Source of the DNA: Pseudomonas sp. S30
GTDB taxonomy: Bacteria; Pseudomonadota; Gammaproteobacteria; Pseudomonadales; Pseudomonadaceae
Assembly: GCF_016518545.1 (NCBI RefSeq)
Contig: NZ_JACVTO010000023.1
Coordinates: 25,825 to 89,824 of the forward strand
Direction: 5' to 3'
DNA length: 64,000 nucleotides
Below the pieces are notes generated by a model. It worked only from the letters and a program-made list of their open reading frames with translations. It ran no database searches and had not been told where the DNA came from. Positions within the stretch are counted from its first letter, which is position 1. Each line of letters opens with the position of its first letter. Shown in pieces: positions 1 through 7,798 of this stretch. Position numbers and translations under genes: made by a program.

Positions 1-91
1 CACAGGGCCCGGCTCGAACACCACAGGTGCCGCGCTGTTCGCCGTCAAGACCCCGGCCGGCGCCGCCGACGACAAGAGTTCTGCCGCATGA
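1..91 (+). CDS. hrcJ: HrcJ, C-terminal end only (partial)
   Basis: An open frame enters from the left edge (first full codon at base 2) and ends in TGA at 89-91, overlapping the hrpD start as ATGA. The 29 visible residues are a polar Ala/Gly/Thr-rich tail with no recognisable motif. The assignment rests on order: hrcJ precedes hrpD in P. syringae-type hrp clusters. HrcJ (SctJ) is the inner-membrane ring lipoprotein of the T3SS basal body, and a polar tail after its C-terminal membrane segment would fit. The identity is inferred from synteny only. Confidence 0.6.
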   Translation, partial: TGPGSNTTGAALFAVKTPAGAADDKSSAA

Positions 92-681
92 ACGAAGAGC
101 TGCAATGGATTCACTGGTGGCACTACGCGGCGTCTAGGGCGGGCACCGACTGGTTGCCGACCGACCTCCAGCGACTGAGCGCGCCTCACCTGAACGCTCT
201 GGCTCAGGCTCGACACGCGGTCCTGGCCAGGCGCCTGGGCGTGGCGCCGTGCCAGCCCTGCCGGCCCGAGCCGACGCTGCTGGCCCTGCTTTGCGTCCCG
301 GGCACCCTGGCCCTGGCCTGCGAACTGGTGGCCATCACCTGCTCGCCGCTGAGCGAATCCTGCGGCCTGTCGGCCGAGGAGCGCAGCTGGTGCGAGCGCA
401 CCGCCAAGGCCCTGCGCCCCGGGCAGTGGCTCGAACCTCGGCAAGACTCGCTCGCGCTGCTGCGCGCCTGGCTCGACGCGCCAACCTGGCAGCGGGTGCG
501 CCTGAGCTTCGCTCGGACCAGGATCGAAGCCGTCGAGCGCAGTCCGGCGCCCCAGGCGGCAGCGAACAGGCTCGACACACTTTGGCGCTCAGCCTGCTGG
601 AAAGCGGGGCGTAGCCTGGCCCACACGGCTCCCGAGTGTCTTTCGACGGAGGTGAACGATGCTTGCACGACGCTCGCTTGA
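88..681 (+). CDS. hrpD: T3SS accessory protein HrpD (SctK-like)
   Basis: This 197-residue protein sits between the end of hrcJ and hrpE, the position of hrpD in Hrp1 clusters. SctK-family proteins are cytosolic adaptors that help dock the sorting platform (SctQ/SctL) under the inner-membrane ring. The sequence is Leu/Ala/Arg rich with several Trp and Cys residues (WIHWWHY near the start, paired cysteines around residues 55-95) and no membrane segment. Family members are poorly conserved, so position is the main evidence. It overlaps hrcJ by 4 bases and hrpE by 23 bases, which implies translational coupling. P. syringae HrpD is of similar length. Confidence 0.78.
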   Translation: MNEELQWIHWWHYAASRAGTDWLPTDLQRLSAPHLNALAQARHAVLARRLGVAPCQPCRPEPTLLALLCVPGTLALACELVAITCSPLSESCGLSAEERSWCERTAKALRPGQWLEPRQDSLALLRAWLDAPTWQRVRLSFARTRIEAVERSPAPQAAANRLDTLWRSACWKAGRSLAHTAPECLSTEVNDACTTLA

Positions 682-1240
682 GCTGCGTCCCGAAGGACAG
701 GGGCTGTTGCAACCGCGCATCGCCCGCGAGACCCTGGCCGATTGTGGTCGAGCGCAGCAGGTCATCGACCGCGCCAGGGAGCAGGCCGCGCGCCTGCTCG
801 AACAAGCCAGCGACACGGCCGAAGCCAGGGTGCTCGAGGCCCAGGCGCACTTCTGGGCACAGGCAGGCACCCTGCTCCAGGCCTGGGAAACGCAACGTCA
901 GGCCATGTGGGAGCAGATCGAAACCAGCGCGACGCGCCTGGTCAACGAGGCATTGCACAGGCTTCTGGACGAGGTGCCAGAGCCGGCGCGCGTCGCCGCG
1001 CTGGTGCGCCAGTTGGCCGAGGGCCAGCGCGTCCCCTCCGCCGCGACCCTGCACTGTCACCCCGATGATTTGCCGGCCGTGGTCCGCAGCCTGGGCGAAC
1101 AGGCCTCGGCGCCCTGGACACCGCAGGTAGATGCAGGCCTTGCCCGTCATCAGGTGAGGTTGCACACCCCCGGCGGCCTCTACCAGCTGGACTGGCCCAG
1201 TGCCGTGCACGCGCTGCGCGTGCCCGAGCCTCAGGCCTGA
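659..1240 (+). CDS. hrpE: T3SS stator protein HrpE (SctL, FliH-like)
   Basis: The 193-residue product has a charged, Gln/Ala/Glu-rich helical stretch at about residues 30-95 followed by a compact C-terminal part, the usual build of SctL/FliH proteins. SctL links the ATPase HrcN to HrcQ and restrains ATPase activity at the cytosolic face of the apparatus. The start is fixed by GGAGGT at 648-653, five bases before the ATG and inside the end of hrpD. It is the last gene of the upstream hrpA/hrpZ-type operon. A stem-loop and a new HrpL promoter follow it. Confidence 0.85.
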   Translation: MLARRSLELRPEGQGLLQPRIARETLADCGRAQQVIDRAREQAARLLEQASDTAEARVLEAQAHFWAQAGTLLQAWETQRQAMWEQIETSATRLVNEALHRLLDEVPEPARVAALVRQLAEGQRVPSAATLHCHPDDLPAVVRSLGEQASAPWTPQVDAGLARHQVRLHTPGGLYQLDWPSAVHALRVPEPQA

Positions 1241-1254
1241 TTCCCGGCGTCGCA

Positions 1255-1277
1255 GGCAGGTGCCGCTCGCGCCTGCC
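1255..1277 (+). terminator. Stem-loop between hrpE and hrpF
   Basis: GGCAGGTGC at 1255-1263 pairs with GCGCCTGCC at 1269-1277 (9 bp, one G-U pair) around a 5-base loop. No T tract follows. It lies 15 bases after the hrpE stop and upstream of the hrpF HrpL box, so it may attenuate read-through or protect the 3' end of the upstream transcript. Confidence 0.5.
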
Positions 1278-1301
1278 GGCAGGTCATCGTGCAGCACCGA
1301 C

Positions 1302-1330
1302 GGAACCGCCGCGCCCCCAGGCGCCACTCA
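1302..1330 (+). promoter_or_regulatory. HrpL box (hrp box) for the hrpF-hrpV operon
   Basis: GGAACC at 1302-1307 and CCACTCA at 1324-1330 are separated by exactly 16 bases, a perfect match to the HrpL consensus GGAACC-N15/16-CCACNNA. It lies 36 bases before the hrpF start. The same internal operon boundary, before hrpF, is known in P. syringae (hrpC operon). Confidence 0.93.
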
Positions 1331-1365
1331 CTCGGTGAACTCGACCCAGCCCGGAGCCACCGCCC

Positions 1366-1590
1366 ATGTCTTCAATCGATGCCCTGCAGCGACGCCTCGA
1401 CACCTACTTCCAGCGTGCTACCGACAACGTCAACACCTCGGCGCTGAACGCAGCGCAGAGCCAGTCGCTGGACGACATGCACACCTTTCTCACCAGCATG
1501 AACGGCATGTCGGTGGCGGTCACCGCAGCGACCCAGCAAACCACCGCTCACCACAACCTGGCCAAGGCGATCATCGATGCAATGCCATGA
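1366..1590 (+). CDS. hrpF: Small Hrp protein HrpF
   Basis: This 74-residue polar helical protein is first in the hrpC-type operon, 36 bases downstream of a perfect hrp box. GGAG at 1353-1356 lies nine bases before the ATG. Size and position match P. syringae HrpF. HrpF is essential for secretion there; as I recall it has been proposed to act with HrpG in handling the HrpA pilin, and its exact role is not settled. There is no signal peptide or membrane segment. It overlaps hrpG by 14 bases. Confidence 0.82.
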   Translation: MSSIDALQRRLDTYFQRATDNVNTSALNAAQSQSLDDMHTFLTSMNGMSVAVTAATQQTTAHHNLAKAIIDAMP

Positions 1591-2014
1591 GCTGCGCGCA
1601 CAGCTCATGCGCTGGAGTGCCGAAAGTGAATCGCTCAGTCCCCTGGACCTGGTGATCGACGACGGCGATGTCACCTTGAGCAAGCGCGAAGGAACGCTGC
1701 TGCTGTCGGTCGAGTTGCCGGGCTGCGGGGGCGACGAGGTCTCTGTGCAGGCCTTGCTGCGCCTGGCCCATCCGAGCCTCTCGCGGTTTCCCGGCGCATT
1801 GGCGCGCGCAGCCGACGACTCGCGGTTATGGCTGTTGGCAACGGCCTTGCCCGATGCCCATGCCGACGAGCTGATCGAGATGCTCGAAGCCTTGCTCAAT
1901 CAACGCGACACCTGGCAATCGATGCTACCCAAGCATTCCAGGGGGCCAGCGGTCTGCGTGGCGCAACGGCCCGCTCACACTCACTTTCTCGGAACAGGAC
2001 TGCGTCATGCCTAA
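1577..2014 (+). CDS. hrpG: HrpG, chaperone-like regulator of the Hrp system
   Basis: The 145-residue acidic protein has a CesT-like layout, with alternating strands and helices and no membrane segment. It sits between hrpF and hrcC as in P. syringae, where HrpG is reported to relieve HrpV repression of HrpS and so raise hrpL expression. Its start overlaps the end of hrpF and its end overlaps the hrcC start by 8 bases, so the three are probably translationally coupled. Identification is by position and fold-like composition. Confidence 0.78.
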   Translation: MQCHELRAQLMRWSAESESLSPLDLVIDDGDVTLSKREGTLLLSVELPGCGGDEVSVQALLRLAHPSLSRFPGALARAADDSRLWLLATALPDAHADELIEMLEALLNQRDTWQSMLPKHSRGPAVCVAQRPAHTHFLGTGLRHA

Positions 2015-4154
2015 GCAGTGGATCACGCCGTACCCCTCCATGGGCGAGGCCAGCGCTCACCCTCGCCGACCCACCGCGCAGCGCTGGCTGGCTGCGCTGC
2101 TCATCGCCTGGGGATTGGCCGCCGCGCTCGGCCTGGCCGCCCCGGCGCAGGCCGCTGTGCCGAACGACTGGAAGAACACCCCCTACGCCTACGATGCCCA
2201 GGACACGCCGCTGCCGAAGGTACTCGATGACTTCGCCAACACCTTCGGTGTGCAACTGGTGCTCGATGGCACGGTCAAGGGCACGGTACAAGGGCGTCTG
2301 CGGGCGCAAAGCCCCCAGGAGTTCCTCGACCGCCTGGGCCTGGAAAACCGCTTCCAGTGGTTCGTCTACGGCAGCAGCCTGTACGTCAGCCCCTTGCAGA
2401 ACCAGCGCTCGAAACGGCTGGAGGTGTCTGCCGACGCTGTGCCGGACATGAAGCAGGCACTGACCGACATCGGCTTGCTGGACACGCGCTTCGGCTGGGG
2501 CGAGCTGCCCGATGAAGGGGTAGTGCTGATCACAGGCCCCGAACGCTACGTGCGCCTGGTGACGCAGTTCGCCAAGGTGCGCAAGACACCTGAGGAAAAA
2601 CAGGAGGTGATCAGCTTCGCGCTGCGCTATGCCAGTGCGGCCGACCGCACGATCAAGTACCGTGGCGAGACCCTGGTCATTCCCGGGGTCGCGACCCTGC
2701 TCAGGGGGCTGCTGGAAAACCGTGCCCCGAACACCAGCGCAGCGCCACCGGCCTTGCCCCAGGCGGCCTTGCAGAACATCCAGGGCCATCAGTCGATGGC
2801 CATGGGCAACATCGAACAGCTGGCCCTCAGCGGCATGGGTCGGCCCAACACCAGCCGCGTACAGCCCGGCCAGAGCGGGGGTGGCAGCCGGGGCAGGATC
2901 CGCGTCGAGGCCGACGTGCGCAACAACGCCGTGCTGATCTACGACGCACCCAAGCGCCGGGAAATCTACACCCCGCTGATTCGCGACGTGGACGTTCCGC
3001 GCAAGCTGGTGGAGATCGACGCGATCATCCTGGACATCGACCGCAGCCAACTGGCCGAACTGGCATCCAGCTGGAACGTGGAGAGCGGCGACCTGATCGG
3101 CGGAGCGTCGTTGCTGCGCCCCGGTGCCAGCTCCACGGTGTTCATCCAGGACTACGGCGATTTTTCCGCACAACTGCGCGCCCTCGAAGGGCGCGGCCTG
3201 GCCACGGTGGTGGCCAATCCCTCGGTCCTGACCCTGGAGAACCAGCCTGCCGTCATCGACTTCAGCCGTACCGAGTACCTGTCGGCCATCGGCGAACGCG
3301 TGGCCAACATCGAACCGATCACCGCCGGCACCAGCCTGCAAGTGGTGCCGCATGCCATCGAAACCGGTGGCCACAAGCAGATCCAGATGGCCCTGGACAT
3401 CGAAGACGGTCGCATCGAACCGTCTGCCGTCGGCCAGCAGACTCCCAGCGTGCGGCGGGGCGTGGTCAGCACCCAGGCGGTGATGGGCGAAAGCCGCTCG
3501 CTCGTGGTGGGCGGTTTTCACACCGAGGAAACCGGCGACAACCTGGAGCGGGTTCCATGGCTCGGGCGTATTCCCCTGCTCGGGCCGCTGCTGTTCTCAT
3601 CGACCACTCGCCAGACCAGCCGCCGCGAGCGGGTGTTCATCCTCACCCCAAGGCTGATCGGCGACCAGGTCGACCCAGCCCGCTACATTTCGCCGCAAGA
3701 CCGTACCCAGGTGGACAGCGCCATGGCGCGCGTCCAGGAGCGGCGCAACGGCAAGCGCCCGGTCGGGCGCCTGGAGGTCGGCGAGGTACTCGCCCATCTG
3801 GCGGACGGCACCATCCCGGCTTCGTTCAAACAGGCCGACTCGATCCCCTACGTCGCCGAAACGCTGTGCGCCCTGCAACCCGGGCTTTCGCTGGACGCCT
3901 CGCGCGCCCAATGGTTCGCCGGCCCGGACTACGGCATCGCCGTAGGCGTGGTGCGCAACGAAGGCTCGCGCCGGTTGCGCCTGGATGAAGCGAGCTGCGG
4001 CAGTCGCTGGACCCTCGCGGCCTCGGCCTGGCCCAAGGTGTGGCTGGAGCCTGGTGATGAAACCGAAGTGTTCGTGGTGATGAACCCGCCGACCCGCTTG
4101 CCGGGCAACGAACGCCCTTCCCTGTTGCACACCACTGCGAGGACCGCCCCATGA
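2007..4154 (+). CDS. hrcC: T3SS outer-membrane secretin HrcC (SctC)
   Basis: The 715-residue secretin forms the outer-membrane ring of the Hrp T3SS. Residues 1-50 are a long signal peptide with a hydrophobic core (ending AQA-A). N0/N1-type periplasmic domains follow (about 55-200), with a Gly/Ser-rich linker near 285-300. The secretin core covers about 330-555, including VPWLGRIPLLGPLL and a VFILTPRLI end strand. A tail of about 150 residues follows, a likely contact for the pilotin HrpT. It overlaps hrpG by 8 bases and hrpT by 4 bases. Length agrees with P. syringae HrcC. Confidence 0.96.
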   Translation: MPKQWITPYPSMGEASAHPRRPTAQRWLAALLIAWGLAAALGLAAPAQAAVPNDWKNTPYAYDAQDTPLPKVLDDFANTFGVQLVLDGTVKGTVQGRLRAQSPQEFLDRLGLENRFQWFVYGSSLYVSPLQNQRSKRLEVSADAVPDMKQALTDIGLLDTRFGWGELPDEGVVLITGPERYVRLVTQFAKVRKTPEEKQEVISFALRYASAADRTIKYRGETLVIPGVATLLRGLLENRAPNTSAAPPALPQAALQNIQGHQSMAMGNIEQLALSGMGRPNTSRVQPGQSGGGSRGRIRVEADVRNNAVLIYDAPKRREIYTPLIRDVDVPRKLVEIDAIILDIDRSQLAELASSWNVESGDLIGGASLLRPGASSTVFIQDYGDFSAQLRALEGRGLATVVANPSVLTLENQPAVIDFSRTEYLSAIGERVANIEPITAGTSLQVVPHAIETGGHKQIQMALDIEDGRIEPSAVGQQTPSVRRGVVSTQAVMGESRSLVVGGFHTEETGDNLERVPWLGRIPLLGPLLFSSTTRQTSRRERVFILTPRLIGDQVDPARYISPQDRTQVDSAMARVQERRNGKRPVGRLEVGEVLAHLADGTIPASFKQADSIPYVAETLCALQPGLSLDASRAQWFAGPDYGIAVGVVRNEGSRRLRLDEASCGSRWTLAASAWPKVWLEPGDETEVFVVMNPPTRLPGNERPSLLHTTARTAP

Positions 4155-4360
4155 GCCGTGTACCGCTGCTGTTGACCCTGTCCCTGAGCCTGTCGCTGGC
4201 CACCGGCTGCGCCAGTCGCTCGGGCTGCCAGGCCGAGGCCTGCGAACGCGCCGAGCCCGATTCCGGGCGAATGGTGGTGTGGTGGTCGCCGGCCATGCGC
4301 GGCGGGCTCGGCTCGCCCGAGCGACCGTTGGACCACAGCGTCGTGACCCTGGAGGACTGA
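4151..4360 (+). CDS. hrpT: HrpT outer-membrane lipoprotein (secretin pilotin)
   Basis: This 69-residue lipoprotein has a Leu/Ser-rich signal peptide and a lipobox LATGC with Cys20 as the lipidated residue. It directly follows hrcC, overlapping by 4 bases, as in P. syringae, where HrpT helps HrcC reach or assemble in the outer membrane. Four Cys residues occur within the first 30 positions, and the mature part has a Trp-Trp pair. Confidence 0.87.
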   Translation: MSRVPLLLTLSLSLSLATGCASRSGCQAEACERAEPDSGRMVVWWSPAMRGGLGSPERPLDHSVVTLED

Positions 4361-4366
4361 GCCGTC

Positions 4367-4744
4367 ATGTCTTTTTCGGTGCACCGCGCGGACACCCGCC
4401 AGGCCTTTCAGAAGTACATCATCGCCGGCGTTGCCACCTACTGGGAAATCGCCCCCGGCATCGAGTTCGGCCTTCGGCGCGAGGCCCACAGCCTGGGCCT
4501 GGCCTTGCAGGTACAGAGCCAGGTATTGCGCGCCAACCAGATCCAGCAAGCCCTGGAGCGGCGCTTCGCCCACCCGCTGGAGTACGCGCCGTTGTCGGTG
4601 TTTCTCGACCCGCAACGCGCACTGGTGGTGTGGCAGGCACTGCCCGAACCTCCCCTGACCCCCGAACAGCTCAACCAGATCCAGGCCCGGCAACTGTCGC
4701 TGCTGGGCCTGGAAGACCTCGATGACCGTCCGGCTACCTACTGA
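4367..4744 (+). CDS. hrpV: HrpV, negative regulator of the Hrp regulon
   Basis: The 125-residue soluble protein follows hrpT by 6 bases with a GGAGG sequence a short distance before its ATG. Its order (hrcC-hrpT-hrpV) and size match P. syringae HrpV, which binds the enhancer-binding protein HrpS and lowers hrpL transcription, with HrpG as its antagonist. The sequence has a predicted alpha/beta chaperone-like layout and no membrane segment. Sequence similarity was not tested. Confidence 0.77.
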   Translation: MSFSVHRADTRQAFQKYIIAGVATYWEIAPGIEFGLRREAHSLGLALQVQSQVLRANQIQQALERRFAHPLEYAPLSVFLDPQRALVVWQALPEPPLTPEQLNQIQARQLSLLGLEDLDDRPATY

Positions 4745-4753
4745 GGCCCACCC

Positions 4754-5203
4754 ATGACTGCTGCCCCCCTCGCCCACCGGCTGATATCGGCCCTGGCAGA
4801 TCACCTGCGGGCCGACCTGCAGCTGCAGCAGGGCGTCTGCGCGCTCTATGACGCACAGGCCCGCGAAGCGGTGGTGATCGAGCTGCCCGACCACAGCGAC
4901 ATGGCCATCGTGCACTGCGCCATCGAGCTGACGGCCCATGCGCCTGGTCTGCACAAGCGCTTGCTGGAGCTCAACTTCCGCCTGGACCTGCTGGGCGGCA
5001 GCTGGCTGGCGCTGGACGACCAGGCCTGTGTGCGCCTGTGCGCGCAGTGTCCGTTGTCGGCCCTGGACGAAACCGCGTTCTGCCACTGGGTGGTGGGCTT
5101 CGTTCGCCAGGTCGATGCGCTGCGCCCGCGGCTGCTCGAACTGGCCAGGGCGGGCGATGCGCGACCGACGAGCCTGCCGCTGAACCGTACCCGCCTGAGC
5201 TGA
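4754..5203 (+). CDS. CesT-family type III chaperone, extra gene after hrpV
   Basis: The 149-residue protein has a type III chaperone pattern: N-terminal helix (HRLISALADHL), then short strands, an acidic LPDHSD turn, and LHKRLLELNFRLDLLGGSWLALDD, a classic CesT/ShcX segment, then a C-terminal helix. Such chaperones bind the N-terminal region of an effector and deliver it to HrcN. It starts 9 bases after hrpV in the same transcription unit. The only other gene nearby is the HrpL-controlled convergent gene at 5250-5762, which makes that product its likely client. No such gene follows hrpV in the P. syringae cluster as I know it. The specific partner is inference. Confidence 0.8.
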   Translation: MTAAPLAHRLISALADHLRADLQLQQGVCALYDAQAREAVVIELPDHSDMAIVHCAIELTAHAPGLHKRLLELNFRLDLLGGSWLALDDQACVRLCAQCPLSALDETAFCHWVVGFVRQVDALRPRLLELARAGDARPTSLPLNRTRLS

Positions 5204-5236
5204 GCCCTGCCCGCCAGGCGTTGCCGGGCAGGGCTC
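5202..5236. terminator. Bidirectional terminator between the two T3SS arms
   Basis: A perfect 12-bp stem (GAGCCCTGCCCG at 5202-5213 with CGGGCAGGGCTC at 5225-5236, loop 11) lies between two convergent stop codons. There is no long T tract on either side, but placement supports ending both the hrpC operon and the 5250-5762 gene. Confidence 0.72.
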
Positions 5237-5249
5237 GACAACGCCTGTT

Positions 5250-5762
5250 TCAGCGCAGCTTCATGGCCTCGCCGCCCTCCTGCATGACCTTGCGAGCGCT
5301 TTCCAGAAAGCCCTTGGTAACCTCGCTGACCGTGTCGTTCATCAGCTTGGTCATGTCGGCAGCGGTCTTGACCTGCAGCATCGTCGCCTGACGCTCCTCC
5401 ACGCCCATCTGCAACTCGAACTGCTGGGTCATCAACTGCCGCTGACGGGCCTCCATGTCATTGAGCAGCGTGTGCTCGGCGTTGGGCGCCGCCGGGGGCT
5501 GGGCGTGGGCTGACGGCGGCAGGTCGGTGGCCGGCGAAGCGGGTGGATGGGCACGACCAGGTGATCGCGTACGGGGCCGGCCGCGCTGCTGCAAGGCCGG
5601 GGGCGCCGAGGACGACCGTCCCAGGCCCTGCAGGCTCTGGCTGGCGCGGCGCTGCTGGGGTTCGAGCGGCTGCTGGTGGAACGAGGGCGCGTGGGACGAC
5701 AGCGGGCTGTCGACCCCGTGCAGCGCGCCGGTGCGTCCGACAAGACTCGGATCTGGGGGCAT
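5250..5762 (-). CDS. Unrecognised HrpL-controlled protein, probable T3SS substrate
   Basis: I do not recognise this 170-residue protein. Its start is set by GGAG eight bases before the ATG, and a perfect hrp box lies about 90 bases upstream. Residues 1-95 are disordered-looking and rich in Pro, Ser, Gln, His and Ala without a signal peptide, like a type III secretion signal plus linker. Residues 96-170 are strongly helical with heptad-like spacing (MTQQFELQMGVEERQ, then MTKLMNDTVSEV). The form (flexible N-terminus, helical C-terminus) suits a secreted filament, tip, rod or translocator-accessory protein, or an effector. It lacks the Gly-rich composition of harpins. The gene lies downstream of hrcU but has its own promoter and faces a chaperone gene. 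Confidence 0.75.
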   Translation of the reverse strand: MPPDPSLVGRTGALHGVDSPLSSHAPSFHQQPLEPQQRRASQSLQGLGRSSSAPPALQQRGRPRTRSPGRAHPPASPATDLPPSAHAQPPAAPNAEHTLLNDMEARQRQLMTQQFELQMGVEERQATMLQVKTAADMTKLMNDTVSEVTKGFLESARKVMQEGGEAMKLR

Positions 5763-5848
5763 GAGCGATTCTCCAGTGGATGGCTCGCAACGCGAGGGTA
5801 GGCCGAGTCCCCAGGCCTACGGCACCCGGGCGATTACGGCTCGATCAC

Positions 5849-5877
5849 TGGGTGGCGACTGCGCACGCATCGGTTCC
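5849..5877 (-). promoter_or_regulatory. HrpL box for the 5250-5762 gene
   Basis: On the minus strand GGAACC (5872-5877) is followed after exactly 16 bases by CCACCCA (5849-5855), a perfect hrp box. It lies in the 123-base gap after the hrcU stop and points at the 170-residue gene. Confidence 0.93.
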
Positions 5878-5885
5878 ATCGCCGC

Positions 5886-6986
5886 TCAGCGCCGGTTGAG
5901 TTCGGGGATCTCGATCACCTCGCCCTTGGCTTCATCGTCCAGCTCGCGCAACACCCGGTAGAGGTGCGCCACGGCCTGCAGCGTTTCGCGGGGAATGAAC
6001 GCGCCGACGTCTTCGCGGTAGATCGTGCGGGCCAGCCAGATGCACTGAATGACCGGAATGCGTGCCGCCTTGGCGCGCTCGATCAACGCCCGGGCCTGAT
6101 CGTCGACGCCTTTGACGATCAGCTGCGGCAGCGCCGTTTCCTCGGGCCGGTAGCGCAGCGCCACGGCGAAGTGGGTGGGGTTGACCACCAGCATGTCGGC
6201 CTCCTCCACAGGCGTTTCGGGCTTGGCCGCGTTCTCTCCGGCCAACTGTCGGGCCAGGCTGCGGCGGTGCATCTTGACGTGTGGATCGCCCTCCATCTCC
6301 TTGAATTCCTTGCGCACCTCTTCCTCGCTCATGCGCAGGCGCTTGGCGAAGAAATATTTCTGCAGGCCGAAGTCGATGACCGCCAGCACCAGCAGCACCG
6401 CCAGGCAGATGTGCATGATGTGCCGGAACAGGCTGGCCAATCCGCGCCAGTAGGTCTGCAGGTCGCTGGCGACCAGACTGACCAGCGCCCCGAGCGCCGG
6501 CAACGTGACCAGGTACAGCACCGCCGCGATGAACCCGGCCTTGACCAGGCCCATGAACAGATTGATCAGCGCCTGCCCGGAGAACATCTGCTGGGCCTGG
6601 TTCAACGGATTGAGCCGGTTCGGATCTGGACGCAGGGCCTCGGGCGAGAACAGGAAGCCGAATTGTATCCAGCCGGCGACCAGCCGCGTGGCGATGGCCA
6701 GGCCTACGGTCATCAGGGTGAAACTGAGCAGCACGCTGCCGGCACGGGCCAGGGTTTCCTCGAGCGCGCGGGTGAAGTCCAGCGCCAGGCGATGCAGCGG
6801 GAACGTCACCAGATCCTGGAGCGTCTGCAGGCTGTCGTCGGCCAGCGTCAGCGCCACCTCGGTGATCACCGCCAGTACCAGCAGGCTGCTCAGGTCCTGG
6901 CTCTGGCCGACCTGACCCTTGTTGCGGGCATCGCGGATCTTCTTCGGCGTCGCGCTCCTGGTCTTTTCACCACTGTCTTCACTCAT
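5886..6986 (-). CDS. hrcU: T3SS export switch protein HrcU (SctU)
   Basis: The 366-residue SctU/FlhB protein belongs to the inner-membrane export gate. Its four hydrophobic segments lie at about residues 32-50, 85-110, 140-175 and 188-208. The cytosolic domain carries the autocleavage motif Asn269-Pro-Thr-His272 within VVNPTHFAVALRY. Self-cleavage there changes substrate preference from pilus to later substrates, together with HrpP. It is the last gene of the hrpJ operon, 14 bases after hrcT. All key residues are intact. Confidence 0.97.
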   Translation of the reverse strand: MSEDSGEKTRSATPKKIRDARNKGQVGQSQDLSSLLVLAVITEVALTLADDSLQTLQDLVTFPLHRLALDFTRALEETLARAGSVLLSFTLMTVGLAIATRLVAGWIQFGFLFSPEALRPDPNRLNPLNQAQQMFSGQALINLFMGLVKAGFIAAVLYLVTLPALGALVSLVASDLQTYWRGLASLFRHIMHICLAVLLVLAVIDFGLQKYFFAKRLRMSEEEVRKEFKEMEGDPHVKMHRRSLARQLAGENAAKPETPVEEADMLVVNPTHFAVALRYRPEETALPQLIVKGVDDQARALIERAKAARIPVIQCIWLARTIYREDVGAFIPRETLQAVAHLYRVLRELDDEAKGEVIEIPELNRR

Positions 6987-7000
6987 CGATCATCCCTCGT

Positions 7001-7798
7001 TCAGGGTGCCTGCAACAGCAGGTCGAGCAGGTGGCGGATATCGGCATAGCCCATCAGCCGGCCCGTCATCGCCTCCCACAGGGTGGGCAGGTAGAACAGC
7101 AGAAAGCCCAGGCCGATCAGGCTCTTGGCCGGCATGGCGAGGATGAACACCTGCAATTGCGGGCTGTACAGGCTCAGCAGGGCCAGGCTGAACTCCACCA
7201 GCAACAGCAGCCCGATGAATGGCGCAGCGTAGAGCAGCATGTGCATGAACATGTCGCCGAGCAGGTCGAGGAACACGGCGAACCCCTGCGCACCCGGCAG
7301 CGGCAGCCAGGTGGTGGGCGACCACACCAGGTAGCTGTCCCAGATCACCTGGGTCAGACTGCCCAGGCCCAGGGTGGCCACCAGCAGCAGGATGAGGCTT
7401 TCCTTAAACAGGTGGCCCAGGGGCGTGGTGTCGGTCCCCAGGGCCGGATTCAGCTGGCCGCCGATCAACGCGCCGCGCTGGTTGTCCAGCAGGGCACCCA
7501 CCGACTCGAACAGCCAGAACGGCATGGCCAGCAACACCCCGAGCAACAGGCCCAGAACCAGTTCCTTGAGCATCAGCCCGGCCAGTGACAGCCAGTGCAC
7601 CTGCGCATCGAGCAGCGCCTGCCGGATTCCGGGCGCCGGCAGCATGGCCAGGGCGAATACCACGGCGTGGCGTGGCAGACCGCGCAGATGCTGGAAGCAG
7701 AACACCGGTACCAGGTAGGCGACCGGATAGATGCGCGCCATGGCCAGCGCCACCGACAGCAGCAGGTCGAAAAAGGGCAGGAAGGCCGAGGTCGTCAT
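7001..7798 (-). CDS. hrcT: T3SS export gate protein HrcT (SctT)
   Basis: The 265-residue, highly hydrophobic SctT/FliR-family protein has six or so membrane segments and contains LKELVLGLLLG and the FLLFYLPTLW region near the C-terminus. It forms the export-gate core with HrcR and HrcS. Its ATG overlaps the hrcS stop as ATGA. Length is normal for the family. Confidence 0.95.
   Translation of the reverse strand: MTTSAFLPFFDLLLSVALAMARIYPVAYLVPVFCFQHLRGLPRHAVVFALAMLPAPGIRQALLDAQVHWLSLAGLMLKELVLGLLLGVLLAMPFWLFESVGALLDNQRGALIGGQLNPALGTDTTPLGHLFKESLILLLVATLGLGSLTQVIWDSYLVWSPTTWLPLPGAQGFAVFLDLLGDMFMHMLLYAAPFIGLLLLVEFSLALLSLYSPQLQVFILAMPAKSLIGLGFLLFYLPTLWEAMTGRLMGYADIRHLLDLLLQAP

Noticed and set aside
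335..1327. Minus-strand frame of 330 codons opposite hrpD-hrpE
   Set aside because: hrpD and hrpE fit the operon and have overlaps and a ribosome site; this frame is a shadow.
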